This document shows, one piece after another, positions 45,072 to 55,813 of a DNA stretch of 64,000 nucleotides (positions are counted from its first letter, which is position 1; each line of letters begins with the position of its first letter). The translations under genes were made by a program, and so were the position numbers. Under the pieces are notes generated by a model, which had not been told where the DNA came from, searched no databases, and was given only the letters and a program-made list of their open reading frames with translations. Origin of the DNA: Lenzites betulinus. Taxonomy: Eukaryota > Basidiomycota > Agaricomycetes > Polyporales > Polyporaceae. The DNA lies in the NCBI GenBank assembly GCA_022264855.1, contig JABYQU010000025.1:62001-126000 (forward strand), given 5' to 3'.

Positions 45072-48000
45072 TCAAGCTTTCCACGCGACGAAGATGCGCC
45101 CCGTCCGGCTGCTCGGTGGGGGTTCCTCCTCGGAAAGGTCTGTCGGCGCCGCATGTGTGGAAATGGGGCTGGGCGGTGCGGTCCTCGCCCCAGAGTGGAC
45201 AGACGCGCTCGCCCTTCGTGCGGATCCATCTGCGTCGTCTGGGCGAGATGAGTGCACGTGTGGATCAGCGGTCGCGCGCGATGATTCTGTGTCGAGGCCG
45301 CTCCGCTGTGATAGGGAGGTCGTAGAGCGCGAGTCGGCGTGTGGGCGGGTGCTCGTACCGGGCGAAGCTCGGCGCTCGTACTCGGCCCATGCGGCACACA
45401 TCGCGTTGAAATCTTGGCGTTCTTCAGAGGTCGACGGGGAATAGGGACTCCATCCAAGGCGGTCCTCGGTAGCTTCGGATAGGTACATGCGGCGGCTCAT
45501 ATCTCTATAAATCAGGACACCCATGAACGGAGGTTAGCTTCGCGTGCATATGACAGGTAAGTCTATTTGACAGAACGGCCTCCTGACGAGCGTTCTTACT
45601 ATAAGAGCCGGTCGCCAGGAGGCCGAATCCTTGCCAGGAACATGCAAGGGAACAAGAACGCACAGTTCGAAGCGCTTCAAGAGTTCGTCGAACTGCGCCC
45701 GTGTCAAGTTCATGAGAGCTTCCTCTTTCGGGTGGTGGCGACGTCGTGGAGGTTTCAGTGGATGCTGACTAGATGTACGTCGCGACGTCATCGCCGCCGG
45801 ACTGCGCACGCCAGTCTCTTGGAAATCGACTACCCAATCCCACATCGGCTCAGCGCACGCGATGATCTCCTGGACGCGAAGAGTGAGCAGCAGGTTGATG
45901 GAGCGCGGGTCAAAGTTGATTGTCTTGTTTGGCAGCGGATTTCTCGATCTCAGCTTCTCCAGCACGGCCGCACGATTTGCTTCACCGTTTCCAGCGAAGT
46001 TGCCCTTTTGCGTGGCGGTTTGGCCAGGTAGAGACCGACGGAACTCAGCGGGCGAGAATCCGCTATACCTGTTGGGGTCGAGGGCAACGAAGGGAGTCCC
46101 GCTCAATAGGTCGCGGCTGTGTAGGATGCCGCCTGGCGGTAGCTCAGTCGGTGCGCGAGCATGATTTTGGATTTGCGAGGGCGGTGTACCCAGCATAGGG
46201 ACGTCTTTGATTGTTGCGAAAGGCGTCGCTGGACCGGATGGAAGCTGTGCAGGCGGGAAGTTGACAACCAATGGAGGCGGCGCACGAACATCTGGAAGCA
46301 GACGTTAGCATAGTTGGTCACGGCGCGGGCGTAAAGACGTACCTCGGAGATGCAATGGGAGGAGATTGGCAAGCAGTGACACCGGCTCCAGGTTGATGAA
46401 ACGAGCTGCGTGCATCTCGTCGTAGATTGTCTCAAGAAGGCTGTGGTCGTGTGGATTGAGAGGCGGCCTTTCGATGCTACGAGCAAACAGCGACGCCGAC
46501 GAAACGTCTGTGCTAGAAGGTTTTGGCTGAAGAGGGCGGATGGTGCCCTCGAGCAAGGCATTTTTTACGCGCGACACGTCGTCGAAAGAGTAGCTGAACG
46601 TCATGGAATGAGGAGACGTTGGCGGTTGCAGGTGGGACGCGAACATCCCTTCCTGTTCGGAAGAATGTGACGAGTCCGTGCGGGGTGGAGTAGGCGGAGG
46701 TTCATCCACATGTCTCGGTCCCGGCGATTCGTTAATGACGACCGGCTCGCGAGCGTTTCCGGGAAAGCGGAGATCTTCCTCCCACATCTTGAATTGCACT
46801 CCATTGGATTGTGTGTATGCCCAAAGAAGTCAATTCTGCGTACCTCGAAAGCGCCACCCGGCTTCATCACACGTGTAATTTCCTATCCCGGAGCCGTCAG
46901 AAGTCGGCAACTTAAATGGCAGGGTCGTGCGTGACGAAATCTACCTCGAGTAAACCATCCCACTGAGGCAGGAGGGCGTCAATAAACATCGACACAAGCT
47001 CCCAAATGGGGACAGAACGTACCTTATCCTCGGGCACTCCACGGGCGACTCGAACGAGACGACTGACGATGGCGTGGAGATCAGATCAGATCTCCCGTAC
47101 GTAGTACAAAGTTGTACCCAGTTGTGTGCGCATCCACTTACACGTAGTCAAATTCCTCGTTTGGGAAGGGTAACTTTTCTAGGCTGGCGGCGGGCCGTCA
47201 GTGGTCAAAATGCATGGTAGAAGCGACACTCGCAGCTAGAACGGTAACTTACAAGTTTGCTTGGACCCAGGTGATTCGAGAGGCTAAGTCGAACGAACCT
47301 ACCTGCAACAAATCTGGATGAAGTGGGACTACATCCAGGCCTGTAGTAGTATATGAGATATAGCGCGTATGCGGCACGAACAGCCGAACGCACCGACGAA
47401 ATACGAGTCCTGGTGTTCCCTTTCCTGTCAGAGATGCGCCGTATGTTGAGACAAGTCCACCTGACCGACCTTCCACTCTCGCGCCGCGTTCAAGACCCAC
47501 GTGCCAGTGCCTAAGGAGTACTCAATGTGCCGTCGAAGTGGGCATTACTATGCACTTACCGCATCCAAGTTCCAGCCTGGTCGGGCGTGTGAGCATGCTC
47601 GATCTTGTGACTATGTAGACCACATTGGAAGGACCGTACTCACACTCTCGCCGGTGGGGTTTCAAAGAGGTGCATCGTAATGCTCCCTCCCATCTGTTGT
47701 TGCCACAGGTTGTCCCATACATCCCTAAACAGCGTCAGCGGCCACACAACTCGCGCCCAGTACAAGCCACTCACATGTCGACCACCTGTCTATCATAGCT
47801 GCGAGGGTACGGAACTTCCTCCGCCGGGAACGTGTGATACTTCCTCCCGTTTCGAATGACAAACTGCCCTTCCCGTGCACGGATCTTCTGCTGCAGTTCT
47901 GCCAGGATAGTGCGGTCGAGGGTCGAGAACGGTAGGTCGTTCTTGGCGCTCTCGTCCCGCATGGCACGCGCGGTGTCGGGCTTGCTGCTTTTGCTCTTCT

Positions 48001-48569
48001 TGCGCTGCAGAGGAAACTCAGAGCCGCGCTGGTGCTGGCGCTTCAACAAAATTACGCCGCCTGCGTTCGCGATTAATGCTACTCACCGGAAGCTGGAATG
48101 TCCATCCTGAGGCGTCCCTGTGCATCTCGCGTCCACGCGTGTCGGACAAGGTATGGGCCGGTCGTGGCTCGTCTGGCGCCGCGGACTTTTCGGCCGGGCC
48201 AGAAGAGGTGGATGGCCTCGAGGCTACACGCGCCGGATTTCGTGGTGGCCGCGGCGGCGCTGTCGGGGAGGTGGGAGATAGTGCGCCACGGTCCGCAGAG
48301 TCAGCTCGCTCTGCGTGGGAGCTTGAGGGGCGTCGTAGGCGGAACAGTCTGCGCTTGCCTGACGACGCCCTTATGAGCGACTCCGGCGGGACGTGCTTGG
48401 AGGAGGTGTGGAGTGCCTGGACTAGGAGATTTGCGCCGGACGGCAGAGCAGATGCGGAGGCGGCCTCGGCGTTGGTGGCGCCAGTAGTGCTACTCGGGCG
48501 ATGGCGCGGGGGTGTTGACTGCGAACGTCGAGCATTAAAGTGAGGTCCTGCTGTGGGGCGGACAATCAT
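45072..48569 (-). CDS. SAM-dependent methyltransferase-domain protein, 14 exons
   Basis: Exons on the minus strand: 48569-48087, 48034-47775, 47724-47644, 47576-47560, 47510-47470, 47424-47394, 47340-47253, 47183-47142, 47062-47023, 46962-46945, 46882-46844, 46787-46343, 46291-45664, 45504-45072; phases agree at every join and give 881 residues. Motif I reads VLELGCGTGTWVLNAAREW, followed by FVGLDVVPLHPDL, RITWVQANFLEKLPFPNEEFDYV, RVARGVPEDKWDGLLEEITRV and MKPGGAFEMWEEDLRFPG, a class I methyltransferase order seen in a basidiomycete family. The first 160 residues and last 145 are Ser/Pro/Arg-rich and probably disordered. Two exons are only 17 and 18 nt. Substrate unknown. The start could be 11 codons further upstream. 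Confidence 0.82.
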
Positions 48570-49612
48570 GACTGCAGAGAGGAGGGAGACGGGGGGAACC
48601 AAGGAGCAGTGCGAGATGTCAGCAAACTCATCGGGGGTTTACAACGGTGAAGAAGTTCATTCGTGGGCTTAGACTAGATTGGCTTTGCAGTGCGAGAAGC
48701 CGTCGTAAACTGTGTCGACGGTCTGCGATCGCCTGACAACCCGCCGACGTCAGCCCCCCCGTTCCTTGGATAGAGGTCGTGGGCGGTGTTGACCTGAAGG
48801 CACGATCGGATGGGATAATTATCGAAGCCTGATCCACTAGCAGTCGATCAAGATGATGCGACGGACGGGGGTGAGCAGACGAGGGGCTACAAGGAGTCGT
48901 GGTCGAAGGTGAACAAGCATATCGCGTGCGCACAGAGCTTCAGGCTTGCGGATGCTGTATAGCCTGCGTTGGGGGTGAGACCAAACTGATGAATCCCTTC
49001 ATGATCTTCTCCCATGTGCTCATGATACCAAACTAGTGCGCACGGTCACGCTGAACCGATCAAACCCCTTCAGGGTAAGAGATCAAAGATCAAATCCATG
49101 ACAGAATCCATGCAGGCTCCTGCAGCAAGGGCAGGCCGCCGCGGTACATACCCAGAAATATACTATACGCGATGGCCTCGAGTCATGCTTTTGCCAAGCT
49201 TTAGATAGCCCAAACGTCCTCTGTCGTATACACTAGTGAGCACTAGTGGAACACGCTATAAGTTTGTCAACCGCGCGCTGGTGTAAAAACGGACGAACAC
49301 ACGTACTAATTAACGGTAAAACTACCGCTCACTACGTCCATAGTACGTCACGGTATAGTCAGTACGATCGGGCGTCCAGTCAGAGTTCAGAAATATCGAT
49401 CAGCCCTGAAGCTTGAGCTTGAAGGCCTGAGGCCTGAGGCTCGGACCTCAAGGGGCAGACAAATCTCGGTGAATGGTCCCCTGAGACCTGAAGCTTTGAA
49501 GGCCTGACAGTACCAGCAAACCTTAGCACACACAATGGGATACTCGAAATACAACAAAGCATGGTACACAGCAGTAGATTATTCGTTCCGGCCCTTCCTC
49601 ACATTCGCTCCT
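48570..49612. other. Intergenic, 1 kb
   Basis: No gene seen. Near 49405-49520 the words GAAGGCCTGAGGCCTGAGGCT and TGAGACCTGAAGCTTTGAAGGCCTGA form a local imperfect direct and inverted repeat. Confidence 0.5.
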
Positions 49613-51307
49613 TCAGTCGACCTCAGCTGCCTCAGCTTGCCCGCCCTCCACATCCATCTCCTCATCCTCATCCCCCGCCTGCCCCCCACCAGTCTCATCC
49701 CGGATGGCGTTGTCGGCAAAGCTCAGGATGCTAGCGATCTGCAAGAGCTCCACGATCCGCTCCGCCTCTTCGACCTTCATTGCGCCGAGCACCTTGTTCA
49801 CCTCTTCCAAGCTGTGCGACTGCAGCGCCTTCTGGAACGCCTCGGGGAAGCTCTCAAACACCTCCCAGCGCAGCTGCAGCGCCTTCCGCACGTCTTCGAT
49901 ATCGACGCCCTCGAAACCAGGCCCCTCGAGCTCCAGCTTCTCCGGCGGCGGGCCGTCGGGTACGTTGAATGTGATGGACTGTTCCGGGTTTTCGGGGACG
50001 AGCTGGATCTGCTCTCCACCGGCGGCGGCCTCCTCCGCCTTCGATATGCGGACGCGCTCGACCAGGTGCTTGTACGTATCCGCGACGTCCTTCTCAAAGA
50101 CACCCGTCGCACGAGCGTCGCCTGCAATCAGTCTTTCACGCAACATTAGCCTTAGAGCGAATAGGCGGCACCAGCGGATTGCTCACTTGCGGAAAAGCAT
50201 CGATGGGCCGTCCGTGCCCAGCTTCTCGCAATATGACAGCAGCAAACTCTGGTGCACGCATTGCTGCGCCCACCTGGGTTGGCCGTTGCTTTGCGCGCGG
50301 AAAGCCGCGACCAGAAGAGCGTCCGCCGCGCCGGGGACATAGACATCGCGATGGGCCTTGATAAACTCCCATGAGTCCTCGTAGCCCCGGATGGGGAGGT
50401 GCGAGAACTGCTCGAGAACCGGGGTGAGCTCAGGCAGCTCGTCCCCATCGTCCTCGGCGGTTTGCGATGTAGATGCTTCGCTGGAGGGCGCAGCGCCGAC
50501 GCCCTTAGGGTTGATGACCTCGTACTCGGTCACAGTCTTCGTCGGCTTCACTGCGGGAATCGCACCCTTGACTGGGGGAGGGGCTGGTTTGGGTGGCACA
50601 TACTAGACGAGACTGACAGTCAGCGGGGAGCGGAAGAGCGGACGAGAACAAGACGCACATGGTTATCGAACCCATCGTGTATATCCTCCATCGTGATCTT
50701 CTTGTGCTGCTCCTCTTCCTCTGCCTCCAGTTCCTTCCTCATCTTCGTTTGATGTTCATCCAATCCAACCAGGTGCTCCTTCAATCCCGCAACCAGCGCG
50801 ACGGTCAAGTTTGGGTCGTCCTTCTCCACACCTTTCTTCTTCGCGTCCTCCCATACCTGCAGCATGAGGGAGAGCATCATCTCATCGTAAGACTTTTGCT
50901 CGGGTGCATCGGTCGGTGGGGCTTCGGGCGACGGGTTTGTCCTGTATCGTTCTACGAGCGACGAGAAGTGCGATGCGCCCTTGGCCTCGACGTCTGTGGC
51001 GATCTGTTGGAGACGAGGCTTGAGGACCTCATTGCATGCGATGTCGGCCTTGAGCTGAGCCACGCGCATCTTCCGGATCTGCCGCTTCTCGTGAATGTCG
51101 CGCTGCTTCCATCTGTGGCATGTTAGTTCTATATTGATGACGAGACTCTTCGAACGTACCGGATGAGCGACTTCTTGTCGACATTCGGGTGGCTTTCGAT
51201 GTCGGAATCATCCGAGAGCTGTATGCAATCGTTAGAGCCTGTCTCACCAACCACACATCCTGCATACGCACCTCAAGCTTATCCCACTTCGAGTAGTTTA
51301 ATGGCAT
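49613..51307 (-). CDS. CDC37: Cdc37, Hsp90 co-chaperone
   Basis: Exons 51307-51272, 51218-51160, 51112-50659, 50602-50187 and 50132-49613 give 494 residues. The N terminus MPLNYSKWDKLELSDDSDIESHPNVD holds the invariant kinase-binding start and the conserved SDDSD-like site that CK2 phosphorylates. The protein continues SLIRWKQRDIHEKR, then a long charged helix, YEDSWEFIKAHRDVYV and LRWEVFESFPEAFQKALQSHSLEEVNKVLGAM, which is the Hsp90-binding and C-terminal region. Cdc37 loads client protein kinases onto Hsp90. The acidic C terminus ends in a DEDEEMDVEGG stretch. Length is close to yeast Cdc37 (506). The last intron ends in an AAG acceptor. Confidence 0.95.
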
Positions 51308-53045
51308 CGTGGAACAGAGGTAGATGGTGGTTGACGAGAAGGTAGGATGCGAGCTGCAGCACCGAAGTACAACCGTTCAAGTACAAAGCCACTCCTCGGG
51401 TTTCTGGAACGTGCGAGAACCGACGCCCAAAAAGGCAACATCGCACTAATCACACCGCCCAGAGCTGTATCTCAACTAGTTTACAAGTTCCACGGGTACC
51501 TTGAGTCGTATAGAGATATGTAGGAATTGGCTCAATACTGATGTTAAAGCTGACAAGGGAAGACGACCATCATAGTTGCTGGGCGAATGCTGGCTTGCAG
51601 CACTGCATTAAGCGCTCATCGCTTGTAATTTGATCTAGCCCACGGGCGCTTCGGACTTGTAACGGTTGGACGTCTACTACTAGGGCGTTGGCAAGTCAAC
51701 TGCCAGGCCAACTGTCAGTTGGCCTCATGTTCTTTTCACAAGGGCTCTCAGACTACTCTATACATTGTACAAACACGTGCAATAAATCTAGTCTGTATAC
51801 TCGATGTCCGTGCGCTTTGTTTCACTTCAGCATGATAATGCTCGTTGTAGGCTACTTTATGGTTGCACTATATCATATCAACATCACGTATAACATCGCC
51901 CTCATCTCTCGTAAAATGTGTAAAAACGCGTTGACTTTAGAACGGTACAAAGCATTCTTGACACGCGCTATGGCGAGTGTACCAGCTGCCCTCATGTACT
52001 CCTTGACAAAATAACTGATGTCTGCTGGGTGTGGCCTCTTGGGCCGGAACCACAATTACAGAGTATTAGTATTCGATACACGTTCCCGTGGACATGGACG
52101 CGCATTCCTTCAACCATGTATGCGAATGAACCTGAAGAAACAGCGAAATGCTAGTGTGCGACTTGCGGGATGTCTCGCGATCCCGTGACCGTGGTGTAGC
52201 CCACGTGCCAAGGCCTGGACGTATTACGTAACCTAAAAATATTTCTCGCGCAGCACGATGCCCCGGCTCGCCGATGGACCGTCCTCCGGGCGTCCTCCTG
52301 CAGAATGCGTTGCCGGCGATCCCAAGCTCACAGTTTCATGTTCGATAGTACTGCGGCGCGGTGTCGTTCGCAGGATCATCCGGAAAACGCTCAGGGTAAT
52401 AACAACAAATCTCCAGGATTTCACCGCCGGTCTAGACGTCTGTGCTGCGTGTTTCCCCAGGTTGTCCGAGTCGTGACAGGATTTGAAAACGACAAGTGAA
52501 GGAACTCCGCGGTTAGCCTTCAGGCTACGCTTTCTCTTCAAATAGTTGGTCAATAGCACTCGGCCTTACATTGACTGCCACTGATATAACCAGCTCCAGA
52601 TGGACGACACTCGCCGCACCCCGGAAGAAAGGCTCTAGGCTTTCTTCAACACCCCAAATACCCTCTACTGCGCCCTCCGGTTTTTACATATCGAAATCCA
52701 CCGTCATTCCCCCATTTCATCGAGCCCTCGATCTGTACTGGCGCAAAATTTGTTTTCCGGGGGTGTGCCGGCCTTTCGCTGGGCGAAGCACTGCGCCCCA
52801 CCGGCGCCCCATTCTGGCCAATCCAGACCGTATGTTCGCGCATTGCACATTCTGCAGACTGTACAGACGTCAGGACCTCAGACATTGAGGGTCTTTGACG
52901 TCCATGGTTTGGGAGATGCTCGAACATATAAAGAGGGGCGCACTTCTCTGACTGTACCTCACAAGTCCTCTCCTCACCATCGCCCACTTTCACTCTTCGG
53001 TCCACTGCACAATCTTTCCTTCGTCACCGTCTCTTTCAAGCCACT
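51308..53045. other. Intergenic, 1.7 kb
   Basis: AT-richer than average, no gene seen. The right end holds the promoter of the secreted protein at 53046: TATAAAG at 52927-52933, 119 bp before the start, followed by a pyrimidine-rich leader. Confidence 0.55.
52927..52933 (+). promoter_or_regulatory. TATA box of the secreted DPBB gene
   Basis: TATAAAG followed by a CT-rich leader with TCACC and TTTC tracts leading to the ATG at 53046, as in highly expressed fungal genes. Confidence 0.6.
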
Positions 53046-53621
53046 ATGTCCACCTACACCATCCTTTTCTTCCTTTTTGCGCTGGCGTTGACCGCGTTCG
53101 CTTCGCCTGTCGGCACCGAAGGAGCCGCTCCCCTTGAGAAGCGCGCCCGCACCGGCCGTGTAAGTTTATACAGTTGTCGGCTATACCGTGTGGTAGCCTT
53201 GATTCTCATGCAGCTTTTATTTGTAGGGTACCTGGTTCGAAGTTGGCCTCGGCGCGTGTGGCAAGACCAACAAGGACAGCGACAAGATCATCGCGATCTC
53301 CTCGAACATCTACAACAGTGGTGCTCACTGCGACAAGGTTTGTACTTCCAAGCGCAACGCATGATACATTACTAACATGACTTCACTTTTGTAGAAGGTG
53401 AAGATTACGAACACTGCCAACGGGAAGACTGCCACTGCCACCGTCCGCGACGAGTGCCCCGGTTGCAGTTCCAACGACATCGGTATGTTAGCTGCCGCTC
53501 ATGCACATCGGAACCGAGACTGATCTAACTTCCGTCTGCAGACATGAGCCCCTCGCTGTTCGAGGAGCTTGGTGACCTCGACACTGGTGTCCTCGCCGTC
53601 TCATGGTACTTCACCAGCTAA
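53046..53621 (+). CDS. Secreted double-psi beta-barrel (RlpA/barwin-like) protein
   Basis: Exons 53046-53159, 53227-53337, 53395-53482 and 53542-53621 give 130 residues. Residues 1-19 (MSTYTILFFLFALALTAFA) are a signal peptide, followed by a short pro-region ending EKRAR, a possible Kex2 site. The mature domain shows GTWFEVGLGACGK, HCDKKVKITN, TVRDECPGCSSNDIDMSPSLFEEL and VLAVSWYF. This is the expansin/barwin-type barrel with the conserved DECPGC motif and the DMS following it. Such small proteins are secreted in quantity by basidiomycetes and act on cell walls or have plant-interaction roles. They lack the C-terminal carbohydrate-binding domain of true expansins, as here. Confidence 0.92.
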
Positions 53622-54114
53622 GCGCTGAGCTGTACCATTCAAGTTCGCGTCGCCGGCGGCATGACCCGCCGTCCTCGCCTGACATGGGCGCCCGCACTCC
53701 TCTTCCCCTCGGTGGAACGGACGTGCAGACGCATGCCGCGCCGAGCGTGTGCGCCCCTGGTATTTATTCGTCATAGAGTATCACATTGTGGACGATGTAG
53801 AAGAGCAGAAGTTCGAAGAATCGGTGTATCCCTAAAAGGACCATCTCTGTAGCGTTAGCATATTGTATCTGCCTGTGCTAGTTGACCATGGTTCACTCGC
53901 TGGATCTGCACTAGCCTGGGGTTAGTGTAGCAACTCAAATGCATCACAATTCCCGTCACATCTGTGCTGTACGCGTGTTTGGCTTTGAGGGCGTCTGTCA
54001 GCTTCACTTAAGGCGTTTCGGTCCACGCGAGTTCTTCGGGCTCGTATTCCTTTACTACTCGCACCGATCTTGGTGGTCACTGGCAGCTGCCGTTGACCGA
54101 TCTATAAGGGTGTA
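53622..54114. other. Intergenic
   Basis: 3' UTR of the secreted protein and promoter of the phosphatase gene; no gene seen. Confidence 0.5.
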
Positions 54115-55448
54115 ATGGGGAAGTACGCAGTGAGTAGTGGTCGGACCGTGCTCGACATGTGAGGTTATGATACTTCGTGCCCTCATCCAGATAGTTACGG
54201 GATTCTTTGCTCAAGACGATCCATCTGCAGATGGCGCCGTGATAGGTGCAGTACGTTGCTTGCGGCTCGTAGTGTTCCTTCACGTACTAAGAGGTATGGA
54301 ATCGGCGATAGTTGCCTCCTCGGTTCGGCCTTATGGATGATACCGAGGACCGCTGGAAGACGTTCACTGAAAGAATACAAGCATTGAACGCCGCAGCGCC
54401 GAGAGGCACGCGTTACAAAACAGTCTTCTTCGTGAGGCATGGTCAAGGACATCGTGCGTTGAACGCAGCCGACGCTACAGCATCTAGATTCTGCTGACTC
54501 GACTTACATAGACAACGTTGCCGAAGCCAAGTATGGGAGGGAGGTACACCGTCTTAGACTAACTGCTGTTCTATCTGCTGATTCAGTGTCCCGCTCAGCG
54601 TTGGGATGAGTAAACGGCATCACCAGCTGCCACTCTGGCTTGACTAACATGTCTGGTAATCTGCTGTCAGGGATTGGTCCAAACGCTATACAGACGGGGA
54701 AATCGTCTGGGGCCCTGATCCTGAGCTTACGGAGACAGGTATCGCTCAAGCCCAGGACGCTCGTCGATTCTGGGAAAAGGAACGAGGATACGGCGTTCCG
54801 CTACCTCAGAAACATTACGTCAGTCCCCTACGAAGGGCACTAGGGACCTGGCAAGAGATATTCAAGGACAACGATGTACTATGTGGGGATGCATGTCGTG
54901 TTACCATCGTAGAGGTGCGTATGCGGGGAAGGTCATACGCGCATTCATTCCCTTGCTCACGAGGAGCTCCATTGGACAGAATCTGCGCGAGGAGTTTGGA
55001 GAGCACACATGTGACCTCAGACATCCGCGGGCAACCATAGCGCAGAATTTCCCGCCGCCCACATACGAGTTTGAAGATGGTTTCTCTGAGGACGATGAAC
55101 TGTGGAAGGCCGACGAACGCGAGACACGCGAGCACGTCAAGGAGCGTGCGGTGGCCGTGCTCGATCGCATTTTTGGCACAGACAAAGAGGCGTGTATGTT
55201 GTTGCCCACATCTAAACACAGCGATGGTTTACTGATCATCAGGACCTACATAGTCATCTGCATCACGGCGCACAGCGGTATAATTAATGGCTTCCTGGCG
55301 ACCATGAACCGCCCTCGCTATCCAATTCCTACAGGCGGTGAGTAAAAGTGACGCTTTGAGGTATCGTCCCCTCCGCATCTAGCTGAACAACACAAACCAT
55401 TCAGGAATTTTACCGTTGGTTGTGAAGAGCAGCGAGAATGACGTTTAG
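54115..55448 (+). CDS. Histidine phosphatase / phosphoglycerate-mutase family protein
   Basis: Nine exons (54115-54129, 54191-54238, 54312-54453, 54512-54543, 54587-54609, 54671-54914, 54980-55191, 55243-55337, 55405-55448) give 284 residues. FFAQDDPSADGA leads into LPPRFGLMDDTEDRW and the catalytic FFVRHGQGHHN, where His of RHG is phosphorylated. Further conserved parts are WGPDPELTETGIAQAQ, SPLRRALGTW, a basic TCDLRHPR segment, and ITAHSGIINGFL with the second catalytic histidine, ending LPLVVKSSEND. It resembles yeast Pmu1-type phosphomutase-like proteins of unknown substrate, not glycolytic phosphoglycerate mutase. The 15-nt first exon is chosen because it joins in frame to IVTGFFAQDD; an alternative in-frame ATG lies at 54167. 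Confidence 0.85.
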
Positions 55449-55813
55449 CAACGCATACTAGTACTACCATTGGCTTTTGTTTCTCGCATGCTGGCTCGTT
55501 TGTGTACCCCAGAACTGAGAAATAGAGCATCCACTAGAGGAGCAATGATGAGCAGCAAGGCGACTTGTCTCCAAGTATGAACGGTCGTTTGCCAACAAGC
55601 TTCCAGTCAGCGTGGCTATCAAACCATTAAACATTCACATAGGCGCCCACGGGATGGTCCGTGCGTGAGGACCTTGCACGCTTCGTTCTCCTCCCAATTG
55701 TCGCGTGTGCATATCGCGTTTCATCACATCTCCCTCTCTGTCCTCGCCATCTCGCTCGCCGGCGACGCTAGCATCTTGGTTTCATTCCTGCGCTTACGCG
55801 CCTTTCTTGCGAT
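55449..55813. other. Intergenic
   Basis: 365 bp with no gene seen; promoter of the zinc-finger gene by position. Confidence 0.5.
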
